From the NCBI GenBank assembly GCA_037442205.1, contig JBBIQS010000036.1, positions 9,410-73,409 on the forward strand: a stretch of 64,000 nt of DNA, read 5' to 3'. Positions 9,401 through 17,975 of the stretch are shown here, in pieces (the first letter of the stretch is position 1; each line of letters starts with the position of its first letter). The translations under genes were made by a program, and so were the position numbers. The stretch comes from JBBIQS01 sp037442205 (GTDB lineage: Bacteria; Myxococcota; Myxococcia; Myxococcales; UBA5297). Under the pieces are notes generated by a model. That model made no database searches, was not told where the DNA came from, and worked only from the letters and a program-made list of their open reading frames with translations.

Positions 9401-10543
9401 TCAGGCCTTGAGCAGGTCCCGCGAGATGAGCATGCGCTGGATCTCGCTGGTGCCCTCGCCGATCTCGCACAGCTTGGCGTCGCGCAGGTAGCGCTCGACC
9501 GGGAACTCGCGGGTGTAGCCGTAGCCGCCGTGGATCTGGATGGCCTTGCTGCAGGCGCGCATCGCCGCCTCGGAGGAGAAGAGCTTGGCCATCGCCGCCT
9601 GGCGTCCGTAGGGCTTGCCGGCGTCGCACAGCGAGGCGGCGCGGTAGACCAGCAGCCGCGAGGCCTCGGTCTCGGTGGCCATGTCGGCGAGCATGAAGCT
9701 GATCGCCTGGAAGTTGGCGATGGGCTGCCCGAACGCCTGGCGATCGAGCGAATAGGCCCGCGCCTCCTCGACCGCGCCGCGGGCGAGCCCGGCGGCCAGC
9801 GCGCCGATGGTGATCCGGCCGCGGTCCAGCACCTTCATGGTGTCGATGAAGCCGTTGCCGACTTCGCCCAGCCGCATGCTGTCCGGGACCTCGAGGTCCT
9901 CGAACACCAGCTCGGCGGTGTCGGAGGAGCGCATCCCGAGCTTGCCGTGGATCGGCCGCTGGCTGAACCCCTTCATCCCCGGCTCGAGGATGAAGGCGGT
10001 GATCCCGCGCTGCTTCTTGGCCGGGTCGGTCACCGCCAGCACAACCCACACGCTGCCCACGGTGCCCTGGGTGATGAACATCTTGGCGCCGTTGAGGACC
10101 CACTTGTCGCCCTTCTTCACGGCGGTGGTCTTCATCCCGGCGGAGTCGGAGCCGCTGCCGGGCTCGGTCAGGCCCCAGGCGCCCAGCCACTCGCCGCTGG
10201 CCAGCTTGGGCAGGTACTTCTTCTTCTGCTCGGCGTTGCCGGCGATGCGGATGTGGCTGGTCCCCAGGCCGTTGTGGCTGGCCACGGTCAGCCCCAGGCC
10301 GCCGTCGTAGCGGGAGATCTCCTCGACCGCCACCGCCACCGCCAAGGCGTCCATGGCCGCCCCGCCGTACTCCTCGGCGACCAACATCCCCATCACGCCC
10401 AGCTCGCCCAGCTCCTTGACTACCTCGGCCGGGAACTTCTCGTCGCGATCCCAGTCGCGGGCCTTGGGCTTGACCTTCTTCTCGCAGAAGTCCTTGAGGG
10501 TGGCCTTCAGCTGGGCGTGGCTTTCAGGGAGCTCGAAATCCAT
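9401..10543 (-). CDS. Acyl-CoA dehydrogenase (isovaleryl/short-chain type)
   Basis: A 380-residue FAD-dependent acyl-CoA dehydrogenase, introducing an alpha-beta double bond into an acyl-CoA and passing electrons to ETF. Visible blocks are LTEPGSGSDSAGMKT (FAD/substrate), KMFITQG, ITAFILEPGMKG, DRGRITIGALAAGLARGA, QIHGGYGYTREFPVERYLRD and EGTSEIQRMLISR, the last containing the usual catalytic Glu. The ATG at 10543 (protein starting MDFELPESHAQL) was chosen over a TTG 30 bases upstream because it matches the family start and follows GAGAG. Upstream of meaB and rnc on the same strand, and in a window holding a carboxylase, an enoyl-CoA hydratase and HMG-CoA lyase, it may be the isovaleryl-CoA dehydrogenase of leucine breakdown; chain specificity is inferred only. 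Confidence 0.93.
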   Translation of the reverse strand: MDFELPESHAQLKATLKDFCEKKVKPKARDWDRDEKFPAEVVKELGELGVMGMLVAEEYGGAAMDALAVAVAVEEISRYDGGLGLTVASHNGLGTSHIRIAGNAEQKKKYLPKLASGEWLGAWGLTEPGSGSDSAGMKTTAVKKGDKWVLNGAKMFITQGTVGSVWVVLAVTDPAKKQRGITAFILEPGMKGFSQRPIHGKLGMRSSDTAELVFEDLEVPDSMRLGEVGNGFIDTMKVLDRGRITIGALAAGLARGAVEEARAYSLDRQAFGQPIANFQAISFMLADMATETEASRLLVYRAASLCDAGKPYGRQAAMAKLFSSEAAMRACSKAIQIHGGYGYTREFPVERYLRDAKLCEIGEGTSEIQRMLISRDLLKA

Positions 10544-10651
10544 GGTGTCGTCTCTCAGTCTTGAGGGGGGCAAGTCCCTCGGTGAAGTCGGCTAATAAAC
10601 TACCGGCGGCGCGAGCTGGCAAGAGCGATGGGAGCCGCAGCGAAGGTTCCG

Positions 10652-10689
10652 GGAGCGCCGGCTTTCGGCCGGCCCTGCGCGAAGCGCGC
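10652..10689 (+). repeat. REP-like hairpin, copy A
   Basis: GGAGCGCCGGCTTTCGGCCGG followed by CCCTGCGCGAAGCGCG. It consists of a GCCGG-containing stem-loop and a GCGCGAAGCGCG stem-loop. The same unit flanks the RAYT gene (13324-13360 and 14068-14105) and recurs near 15533 and 17919. Confidence 0.75.
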
Positions 10690-10773
10690 CCGAGAGCAGG
10701 CGGGTGGCGGGCGAAACTCGAGACGGGGCCTGATTCAGCGGAGAGTGCTCGGTAGGTGAAGCCCCAGAACGAT

Positions 10774-10809
10774 CCAGGCCGCCCGCGGGGAGCTCCCGGG
10801 GCGGCCTGG
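10774..10809 (-). terminator. Hairpin after Cys-rich lipoprotein gene
   Basis: CCAGGCCGCCC pairs perfectly with GGGCGGCCTGG around an inner GC-rich segment. It lies 27 bases past the stop of the lipoprotein gene starting at 11934. Its outer stem matches the hairpin behind the paralogous gene (12051-12084). No T-run follows. Confidence 0.6.
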
Positions 10810-10836
10810 AGATGAAGCCGAATCTGCCGATGGTCG

Positions 10837-11934
10837 CTACGGAGCCAGGCAAGCGGCGACGCACTTGCCGGTGTTGGGGTCGCAGCTGCCGCCGCCGGCG
10901 CACTCCTCGGAGCCGCCGCAGTCGGCGCCCACCGCCTTGAGCGGCTGGCAGGTGCCGGCGAACTGGCCCGCCCCGGGGTTCCAGTTGCACCAACCCTCGG
11001 CGCACAGGGCGAACTCGCCGGAGTTCCCCGAGCCGATCACTCCGCAGGCGTCCCCGACCTTGGCGATCTTGCAGGTCCCGCCGACGCAGGTCGAGCCGAG
11101 GATGCACTCGTTCTGGCCGACGGTGCAGGCGGCGCCCACCGCCTTGGCCGGGGTGCAAGTTCCCTGGCCGCCCATGATCCCGGCGCCGGGGCAGGCGAAG
11201 CCGGGGGCGCAGGTGCCGAACTTGCAGCTGCCGCTGGTGGGCGGAGCCTGGCAGGTCCTGGAGCCGCTGGCGCCCTGGCAGCTCAGGCCGCCCTGGCAGT
11301 CGGCCACGCTCGAGCCGCAGGGCTGGTTGGCGCCGACGTTGGAGACGCACTTGGCGGCGCTGCCCGCGCTGTTGAAGATGCAGCTCGACCCGACCACGCA
11401 GCTCTGGCCGGCGCTGCAGTCGCCGTTGATCGCCACCTTGGCGGTGCACTTGCCCGGGCACTGGTTGTTGCTCTTGTCGCAGAAGCTCCCGGGGGAGCAG
11501 TCGTTGCCGCTGAAGCAGTTGCCGCCGTTGGCCACCTGCCCGGCCACCGCCTGGTTGCAGGCGGAGTTCGGGGCGTCCATGACGCCGTTGGCCAAATCGG
11601 CGCAGGAGCTGTTCTTGACCGAATCGATGCAGGCCTGGGCCTTGGAGGCGTCGAACTTGGCGCGGCCGGCGGCCACCGACTTGGACATCTCGGCGCAGGT
11701 GGTGTCGGTGGCGGTGACGGCCGCCACGAACTCCGGGGCGACGCCCTGGCAGGTGGCCTGCTTGGCGCTGAGCTCGGCCACCACCTGAGCGCAGGTCTGC
11801 TCGACGGTCATCGAGCCGGTGGGGCCGGCGTCGCTGCCGCCTCCGCCGCCGCCTCCGCCTCCGCCGCAGCCCTGCATGGAGATAGCGATCGCGCCGAGCG
11901 CGGCCATGAAAGTCACAACGAGCATTCGCTTCAT
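10837..11934 (-). CDS. Cys-rich lipoprotein (Dickkopf-like repeats), paralogue 1
   Basis: A 365-residue predicted lipoprotein. The lipid signal MKRMLVVTFMAALGAIAI leads to a lipobox-like SMQGC, followed by a poly-Gly run and DAG. Residues about 40-130 are alpha-helical, with four spaced Cys. From about 130 to the end there are five to six repeats of spaced cysteines of the pattern G..C....DC..G..C, as in Dickkopf-N-like Cys-rich modules found in many secreted myxobacterial proteins. The ATG at 11934 follows GAGGACC. The downstream neighbour in sequence is a clear paralogue (12110-13162) with the same domain order and a matching terminator. Role unknown; surface exposure and disulfide-rich structure are inferred. 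Confidence 0.85.
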   Translation of the reverse strand: MKRMLVVTFMAALGAIAISMQGCGGGGGGGGGGSDAGPTGSMTVEQTCAQVVAELSAKQATCQGVAPEFVAAVTATDTTCAEMSKSVAAGRAKFDASKAQACIDSVKNSSCADLANGVMDAPNSACNQAVAGQVANGGNCFSGNDCSPGSFCDKSNNQCPGKCTAKVAINGDCSAGQSCVVGSSCIFNSAGSAAKCVSNVGANQPCGSSVADCQGGLSCQGASGSRTCQAPPTSGSCKFGTCAPGFACPGAGIMGGQGTCTPAKAVGAACTVGQNECILGSTCVGGTCKIAKVGDACGVIGSGNSGEFALCAEGWCNWNPGAGQFAGTCQPLKAVGADCGGSEECAGGGSCDPNTGKCVAACLAP

Positions 11935-12050
11935 GTGGTCCTCGAGTTTTGTTGGTGGATTCTCGCCCCGGCCCAGCAAGCGAGGCGACCCTACTGCCCG
12001 TCAGGCGCGGAGATCAAACGAAACCGCGGATTCGAGTTTCCAAGAGTGAA

Positions 12051-12084
12051 CCAGGCCGCCCCCGGCAATCCGGGAGCGGCCTGG
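12051..12084 (-). terminator. Hairpin after Cys-rich lipoprotein paralogue 2
   Basis: CCAGGCCGCCCCCGG and CCGGGAGCGGCCTGG form a stem with a four-base loop and one mismatch. It is 26 bases beyond the stop of the gene starting at 13162. The outer stem sequence is shared with the hairpin at 10774-10809. Confidence 0.65.
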
Positions 12085-12109
12085 AAGACTCCTCAAAGCA
12101 CCGCGAGAG

Positions 12110-13162
12110 CTACGGCACCGCGCAGGGCGCGGCGCACTTGCTGTTGGAGTCACAGGTGCCGCCGAAGCCGCACTCGCTGCCGCCGGCGCAGGTGGCCCCA
12201 ACCGCCTTGAAGGCCAGGCAGGTGCCGGTCATCTTTCCGTGCTGCGGGTCGTTGTCGCAGTAGCCGCCGACGCACATGACGACCTCGAGCGAGGACATGG
12301 TGCCGACGTATCCGCAGGTGTCGCCGACCTTGGCGATCTTGCAGGTGCCGCCGACGCAGGCGGCGCCGCTCAGACACTCCTTCTTTCCGGCGGTGCAGGA
12401 GGCTCCGACGGCCTTGGCGGGGGCGCAGCTCCCGTCGGCCGAGGGGGTCCAGCCGACGCAGGCGTAGCCCGCGGCGCACTGCTTGCGGTCGAAGTCGCAG
12501 GGGCCGCTGGTGGGCGCGGCCTGGCAGGTGCCGGGGTCGGCGCTGCAATTCGCCCCGATCTGGCACCAGGCCACGCTGGTGCCGCAGGCTTGGCTCGGGC
12601 CGACGTCAGCGACGCACTTGGTGGAGATGCAGCTGGAGCCGCGGGTGCACTGGCCGTTGGAGCAGTCGCCGCCCACCGCGACGTAGGCCGTGCACTTGCC
12701 CGCGCAGGTGCCATTGGTCTCGCAGTAGGCGTCGCCGGAGCAGTCGTCGGACTGATAGCAGGTCCCCCCCGCCGCGACGGCTCCGCTGAGCATGTCGGCG
12801 CAGGCCAGCGGCTTGCCGCCGCCCAAGATCTGGTCGCAGGTCTGGCTCTTGGCCGCGTCGATGCAGGCCTGGGCCTTGGAGCCGTCGTACTTCTGGCGGC
12901 CGGCGGCGATGGCCTTGGTCATGTTCGAGCACTGCGTGGTGACGTTCAGCATCTCGGCGACGAACTCCCTGGCCACGCCCATGCAGCTCGGAACCTTGTC
13001 GAGCGTGGCGTCGAGGAACTGAGGACACGCCTGGTCGAAAGGAATGGAGCTGCTGGTACCGGCGTCGGCGCCGGTGTTGCCCGGAGTGCCACAGCCCTGC
13101 AGAGACGAACCAGCGGCGGCGGAGATGGCGGTGATCGAAAGTGCGACGAGCAATCGCTTCAT
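12110..13162 (-). CDS. Cys-rich lipoprotein (Dickkopf-like repeats), paralogue 2
   Basis: A 350-residue predicted lipoprotein: signal MKRLLVALSITAISAAAG, lipobox SLQGC, then a short low-complexity segment with ADAG. The first 100 or so residues after that match paralogue 1 in layout (CPQFLDATLDKVPSC and GRQKYDGSKAQACIDAAKS against GRAKFDASKAQACIDSVKN). The C-terminal two-thirds are Cys-repeat modules, sharing with paralogue 1 the motif GTCKIAKVGD.CG. The ATG follows GAGGACC, the same ribosome site as its paralogue. The pair looks like a local tandem duplication, each copy with its own terminator. Function unknown. Confidence 0.85.
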   Translation of the reverse strand: MKRLLVALSITAISAAAGSSLQGCGTPGNTGADAGTSSSIPFDQACPQFLDATLDKVPSCMGVAREFVAEMLNVTTQCSNMTKAIAAGRQKYDGSKAQACIDAAKSQTCDQILGGGKPLACADMLSGAVAAGGTCYQSDDCSGDAYCETNGTCAGKCTAYVAVGGDCSNGQCTRGSSCISTKCVADVGPSQACGTSVAWCQIGANCSADPGTCQAAPTSGPCDFDRKQCAAGYACVGWTPSADGSCAPAKAVGASCTAGKKECLSGAACVGGTCKIAKVGDTCGYVGTMSSLEVVMCVGGYCDNDPQHGKMTGTCLAFKAVGATCAGGSECGFGGTCDSNSKCAAPCAVP

Positions 13163-13323
13163 TTGGTCCTCAAAGATTTGTGGGTGAAATCTCGCCCCCG
13201 GCCCTGCAGCGAGGCGCGCAAACTAGTTGGCATGACGACGAGTAGTCAACAAGACAACGCAGTGCATTGGCGTGCGCCGGCTGAGTCGCGCTTCGAGAGG
13301 GAATTCACAATTGGTGATGGCGA

Positions 13324-13360
13324 GGGGCGCCGGCTTTCAGCCGGCCCCGCGCGAAGCGCG
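13324..13360 (+). repeat. REP hairpin, copy B (3' flank of RAYT)
   Basis: GGGGCGCCGGCTTTCAGCCGG followed by CCCCGCGCGAAGCGCG. It forms an end of the RAYT locus, and the transposase stop codon (13337-13339) lies within it. It is inverted relative to copy C at 14068-14105. Confidence 0.8.
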
Positions 13361-13972
13361 AAAACCGGGAACGAGCCCGCCCCGTTCCTGAGCGGTCATG
13401 CGTAGCCGCGCGCTGCCCCAGGGCCAGTCCCAGGGCTGGAGGCAGAGACCCGCTTTGACGGGATTCGCTTCGATGTACGCCAGAGCATTGGCGAAATGGC
13501 GCTCGTCGCGCACGAGCCGGTCGAAATAGTCGCGCTGCCAGAATGGACCGGATCGGTCGAGGAGCGCATTGGCGCGCCGGCCGGTGAAACCCTTCCACGC
13601 GTGGAGAATGTCGGCCACCGAGTGCCCTGCCGCCGGCGTGAACATCGTGTGGACATGGTTGGGCATGATGGTCCAGGCGTGGAGCCGGTACCGGTCGCCC
13701 TCGAAATGGAGAAGCGCGTTTTGAACCAGGGCGGCGATCTCGGGATCGGCGAGCCAGACCGGTCCCCTGCCGGCATCGAGCCACCTTTCTATCCGCCGCC
13801 GGCGCTTGAGCTCCCGCTCCTCGTCTGACAGGTGCTCCACCTCCATCGCCCACTCGACCATCACCTCCAATGGCAGCGACTCCGCCAGCCGAAACGTCAC
13901 AATCTGCGGTTGCGACCCGACTTCCAAATGCGGCAGCCAACCTCGCGAATGCCACCCGAGCTTCATCGACAT
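13337..13972 (-). CDS. REP-associated tyrosine transposase (IS200/Y1 HUH family)
   Basis: A 211-residue Y1 transposase of the RAYT class. The first beta strand PQIVTFRLAESLP is typical. The HUH metal-binding motif is MPNHVH (His106 and His108), and the nucleophile is probably Tyr149 in FWQRDYFDRLVRD, followed by the usual ERHFANALAYIEANPVKAG. The ATG at 13972 follows AAGGAGGGGGG, a strong ribosome site. A longer frame upstream reads through REP copy C and was rejected. The protein ends inside REP copy B, so its last residues are REP-encoded. It probably nicks and rejoins single-stranded REP hairpins. It lies between a lipoprotein gene and the carboxylase operon. Confidence 0.9.
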   Translation of the reverse strand: MSMKLGWHSRGWLPHLEVGSQPQIVTFRLAESLPLEVMVEWAMEVEHLSDEERELKRRRRIERWLDAGRGPVWLADPEIAALVQNALLHFEGDRYRLHAWTIMPNHVHTMFTPAAGHSVADILHAWKGFTGRRANALLDRSGPFWQRDYFDRLVRDERHFANALAYIEANPVKAGLCLQPWDWPWGSARLRMTAQERGGLVPGFRASRGAG

Positions 13973-14067
13973 CTTCCCCCCTCCTTCCCCTTCTTCCCCC
14001 TGGTTCCGCGCTTCGCGCTGGGCCGGCGTCTTCTCGGACCCGTGACGAAAACCGTGGACCACTTCTT

Positions 14068-14105
14068 TCGCGCTCCGCACGGGGCCGGCTGAAAGCCGGC
14101 GCCCC
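14068..14105 (-). repeat. REP hairpin, copy C (5' flank of RAYT)
   Basis: Reverse-complement copy of the unit at 13324-13360: on the minus strand GGGGCGCCGGCTTTCAGCCGG followed by CCCCGTGCGGAGCGCG. It differs from copy B only in the GCGCGAAGCGCG part. Confidence 0.8.
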
Positions 14106-14169
14106 TTCCTCCACGCCCTCCCCATCCCATCTTGCCATCCCCCTCCGACAGCCCTAGGCTCGCCGCGCC

Positions 14170-15519
14170 ATGTTCAAAAAAATCCTCATCGCCAACCGCG
14201 GCGAGATCGCCCTCCGGGTCATCCGCGCCTGCCGCGAGATGGGCATCCAGTCGGTCGCCGTCTTCTCCGAGGCCGACGCCTCCTCCCCTCACCTCGATCT
14301 CGCCGATGAGAAGGTCTGCATCGGCGGCCCCAAGTCCGAGGAGAGCTACCTCAACATGTCCGCCCTCCTCCAGGCGGCCGAGCAGACCGAGGCCAAGGCC
14401 ATCCATCCCGGCTACGGCTTCCTCTCCGAGAACGCCCTCTTCGCCGAGCTCTGCTCCCAGCTCAAGTTCACCTTCATCGGCCCCTCGCCCCGCGTCATCC
14501 GCCTGATGGGCGACAAGGCCACCGCGCGCAAGACGATGAAGGCCGCCGGGCTTCCCACGATCCCCGGCTCCGAGGACGTGCTCGCCAACGAGGAAGAGGC
14601 CCTGGCCTACGCCAAGAAGATCGGCTTCCCGGTCCTCTTGAAGGCCACCGCCGGCGGCGGCGGCAAGGGCATCCGCATCTGCCGCGATGAGCCCTCCCTC
14701 CTCACCAACTACCGTCAGGCCTCCCTCGAGGCCCTCAAGGCCTTCGGCAATCCCGGCCTCTATATGGAGAAGTTCATCGAGGGCGGCCGGCACATCGAAT
14801 TCCAGTTCATGGCCGACGCCTTCGGCAACGTCTGCCACCTCGGCGAGCGCGAGTGCTCGGTCCAGCGCAATCACCAGAAATTGATAGAAGAATCGCCCAG
14901 TTGCGCGGTCAGCCCCGCCCAGCGTCACGACATCGGCGAGAAGGTGCGGGCCGGGGTCAAGGCCATCGGCTACGTTGGCGCCGGCACCATGGAGTTTTTG
15001 CGCGACCGCGACTGCAACCTCTATTTCATGGAGGTCAATACCCGCCTCCAGGTCGAGCACCCGGTCACCGAGATGGTCACCGGACTCGACCTGGTGAAGG
15101 AGCAGATCCGCGTCGCCGCCAACCAGGCGCTCTCCTTCACTCAGGATCAGGTGAGGCTCTCCGGCCACGCCATCGAATGCCGAGTCAACGCCGAGGATCC
15201 CTCCCTGGGATTCAAGCCTTCTCCAGGCCTGGTCGAGCGCTTCGAGCCGCCGGCCGAGGCCAAGGGCGTCAGGGTCCGCGTCGATTCCCACGTCAAGGGC
15301 GGCTACCGCATCCCGGTCTATTACGACTCGATGATCTGCAAGCTCATCGTCCACGGCCCGGACCGCGAGGCCGCGCGCAAGGGCATGCTCGACGCCCTCT
15401 CCAAGTTCAAGGTCGACGGGATCAAGACCACCATCCCAGCCCACCAGATCATCCTCCAGGACAAGGCCTTCGCCGACGGCGTCTACGACACCGGCACGCT
15501 CGCGAAGATGACCTTCTAG
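14170..15519 (+). CDS. Biotin carboxylase subunit of an acyl-CoA carboxylase
   Basis: A 449-residue ATP-grasp biotin carboxylase, which carboxylates carrier-bound biotin using ATP and bicarbonate. Recognisable blocks are KILIANRGEIALRVIRACRE at the N-terminus, HPGYGFLSEN, the glycine-rich KATAGGGGKGIR, FIGPSPRVIRLMGDK, the catalytic FMEVNTRLQVEHPVTE, and HAIECRVNAEDP. Length matches the free-standing subunit (AccC type, no fused biotinyl domain). It starts a three-gene plus-strand operon with a carboxyltransferase and a biotinyl carrier protein. Given the neighbouring mutase and leucine-degradation genes, the enzyme is probably a propionyl- or methylcrotonyl-CoA carboxylase rather than the fatty-acid acetyl-CoA carboxylase; the substrate is inferred. 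Confidence 0.94.
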   Translation: MFKKILIANRGEIALRVIRACREMGIQSVAVFSEADASSPHLDLADEKVCIGGPKSEESYLNMSALLQAAEQTEAKAIHPGYGFLSENALFAELCSQLKFTFIGPSPRVIRLMGDKATARKTMKAAGLPTIPGSEDVLANEEEALAYAKKIGFPVLLKATAGGGGKGIRICRDEPSLLTNYRQASLEALKAFGNPGLYMEKFIEGGRHIEFQFMADAFGNVCHLGERECSVQRNHQKLIEESPSCAVSPAQRHDIGEKVRAGVKAIGYVGAGTMEFLRDRDCNLYFMEVNTRLQVEHPVTEMVTGLDLVKEQIRVAANQALSFTQDQVRLSGHAIECRVNAEDPSLGFKPSPGLVERFEPPAEAKGVRVRVDSHVKGGYRIPVYYDSMICKLIVHGPDREAARKGMLDALSKFKVDGIKTTIPAHQIILQDKAFADGVYDTGTLAKMTF

Positions 15520-15532
15520 CTTTCGATTGCCC

Positions 15533-15572
15533 GCCCTTCGGGCTTGGTGCCGGCTGACGGCCGGCGCTCCCA
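15533..15572 (-). repeat. REP-like hairpin, copy D
   Basis: Contains GTGCCGGCTGACGGCCGGCGC next to CCCTTCGGGC. It is a diverged, inverted relative of copies A-C, placed between the biotin carboxylase and carboxyltransferase genes, immediately before the latter's ribosome site. Confidence 0.6.
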
Positions 15573-15582
15573 GGAACCCACC

Positions 15583-17310
<1,728 letters not shown>

Positions 17311-17331
17311 AGCGGAAGCGCGAGGCGAGAA

Positions 17332-17919
17332 ATGGGCTACGAGCGACTGGCGGCCAGAGTCGAAAACATTGAGACCCCGGAGAAGGGTTACCTGATCCGC
17401 GCCCCGGCGGTGGGCGTGCTGGAAGGCGCACCCGACACCGGAGTCCACCTGAGCCCGCTGCTGGGCTTCATGACCCTGCGCATCCTGAACCAGGCCTACC
17501 TGGTTCAGCTGCCGCACGGCGTGCAGGGCTGGGTCAGCGAGCGGCTGGTGCCCGAACACGGGCCGGTGCAGTTCAACCAACCGCTGCTGCGGCTGACGCA
17601 CGGCACCGCCGCCGCGACCGCTGCGGCCGAGGGGATCGAGAAGTCCGAGGCGGCGCAGGGAGACCTGATCGCGGTCACCGCCCCGAGCGAAGGCGTCTTC
17701 TACCGCAAGCCCAAGCCCGAGGCGCCGCCGTACGTCGACGTCGGCAGCGCGGTGACCACCGGGACCGTGGTCGGGCTGGTGGAAGTGATGAAGTGCTTCT
17801 CGCAGATCGCCTACGGCGGCCCCGGCCTGCCCGAGCGCGGCACCATCGCCAAGGTGCTCGTCGAGCAGGGCGCCGAGGTCCGCTTCGGCCAGAAGCTGTT
17901 CCTGGTGAAGCCGGCTTAG
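17332..17919 (+). CDS. Biotinyl carrier protein with a second, degenerate biotinyl domain
   Basis: A 195-residue third subunit of the carboxylase operon, 21 bases after the carboxyltransferase gene. The C-terminal half (about residues 113-195) is a biotinyl domain with the biotin site EVMK (Lys154), and the conserved return strand GTIAKVLVEQGAEVRFGQ. The N-terminal half (about 22-90) looks like a diverged copy: APAVGVL pairs with APSEGVFY, GFMTLRIL falls at the biotin loop, and GWVSERLVPEHGPVQFNQPL parallels the return strand, but no Lys sits at the biotin position. The linker is Ala/Thr-rich. It should carry CO2 between the two catalytic subunits; the inactive half may dock a partner. It ends abutting a REP. 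Confidence 0.85.
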   Translation: MGYERLAARVENIETPEKGYLIRAPAVGVLEGAPDTGVHLSPLLGFMTLRILNQAYLVQLPHGVQGWVSERLVPEHGPVQFNQPLLRLTHGTAAATAAAEGIEKSEAAQGDLIAVTAPSEGVFYRKPKPEAPPYVDVGSAVTTGTVVGLVEVMKCFSQIAYGGPGLPERGTIAKVLVEQGAEVRFGQKLFLVKPA

Positions 17920-17955
17920 GAGCGCCGGCTTTCAGCCAGCCGCGGCGCGAGCCGC
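17919..17955 (+). repeat. REP-like hairpin, copy E
   Basis: GGAGCGCCGGCTTTCAGCCAG followed by CCGCGGCGCGAGCCGCCG. It begins at the stop codon of the carrier-protein gene, in the convergent gap before the beta-helix-like lipoprotein gene. Confidence 0.7.
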
Positions 17956-17975
17956 CGTCCCCTGCCGCTTCCGAG

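Larger units (their letters stand above)
13324..14105 (-). mobile_element. RAYT locus bounded by inverted REP hairpins
   Basis: A REP-associated tyrosine transposase gene lies between two near-identical REP hairpins in opposite orientation (copies B and C). A further partial copy (GCGCTTCGCGC, then GGCCGGCGTC) sits at about 14006-14030. This is the standard arrangement of RAYT loci, which are usually single-copy and are thought to spread the solo REPs rather than the whole locus. Confidence 0.75.

Noticed and set aside
13973..14125. N-terminal extension of the transposase
   Set aside because: The extra codons are a translation of the flanking REP and its surroundings, and a strong AAGGAGG-type site precedes the ATG at 13972.
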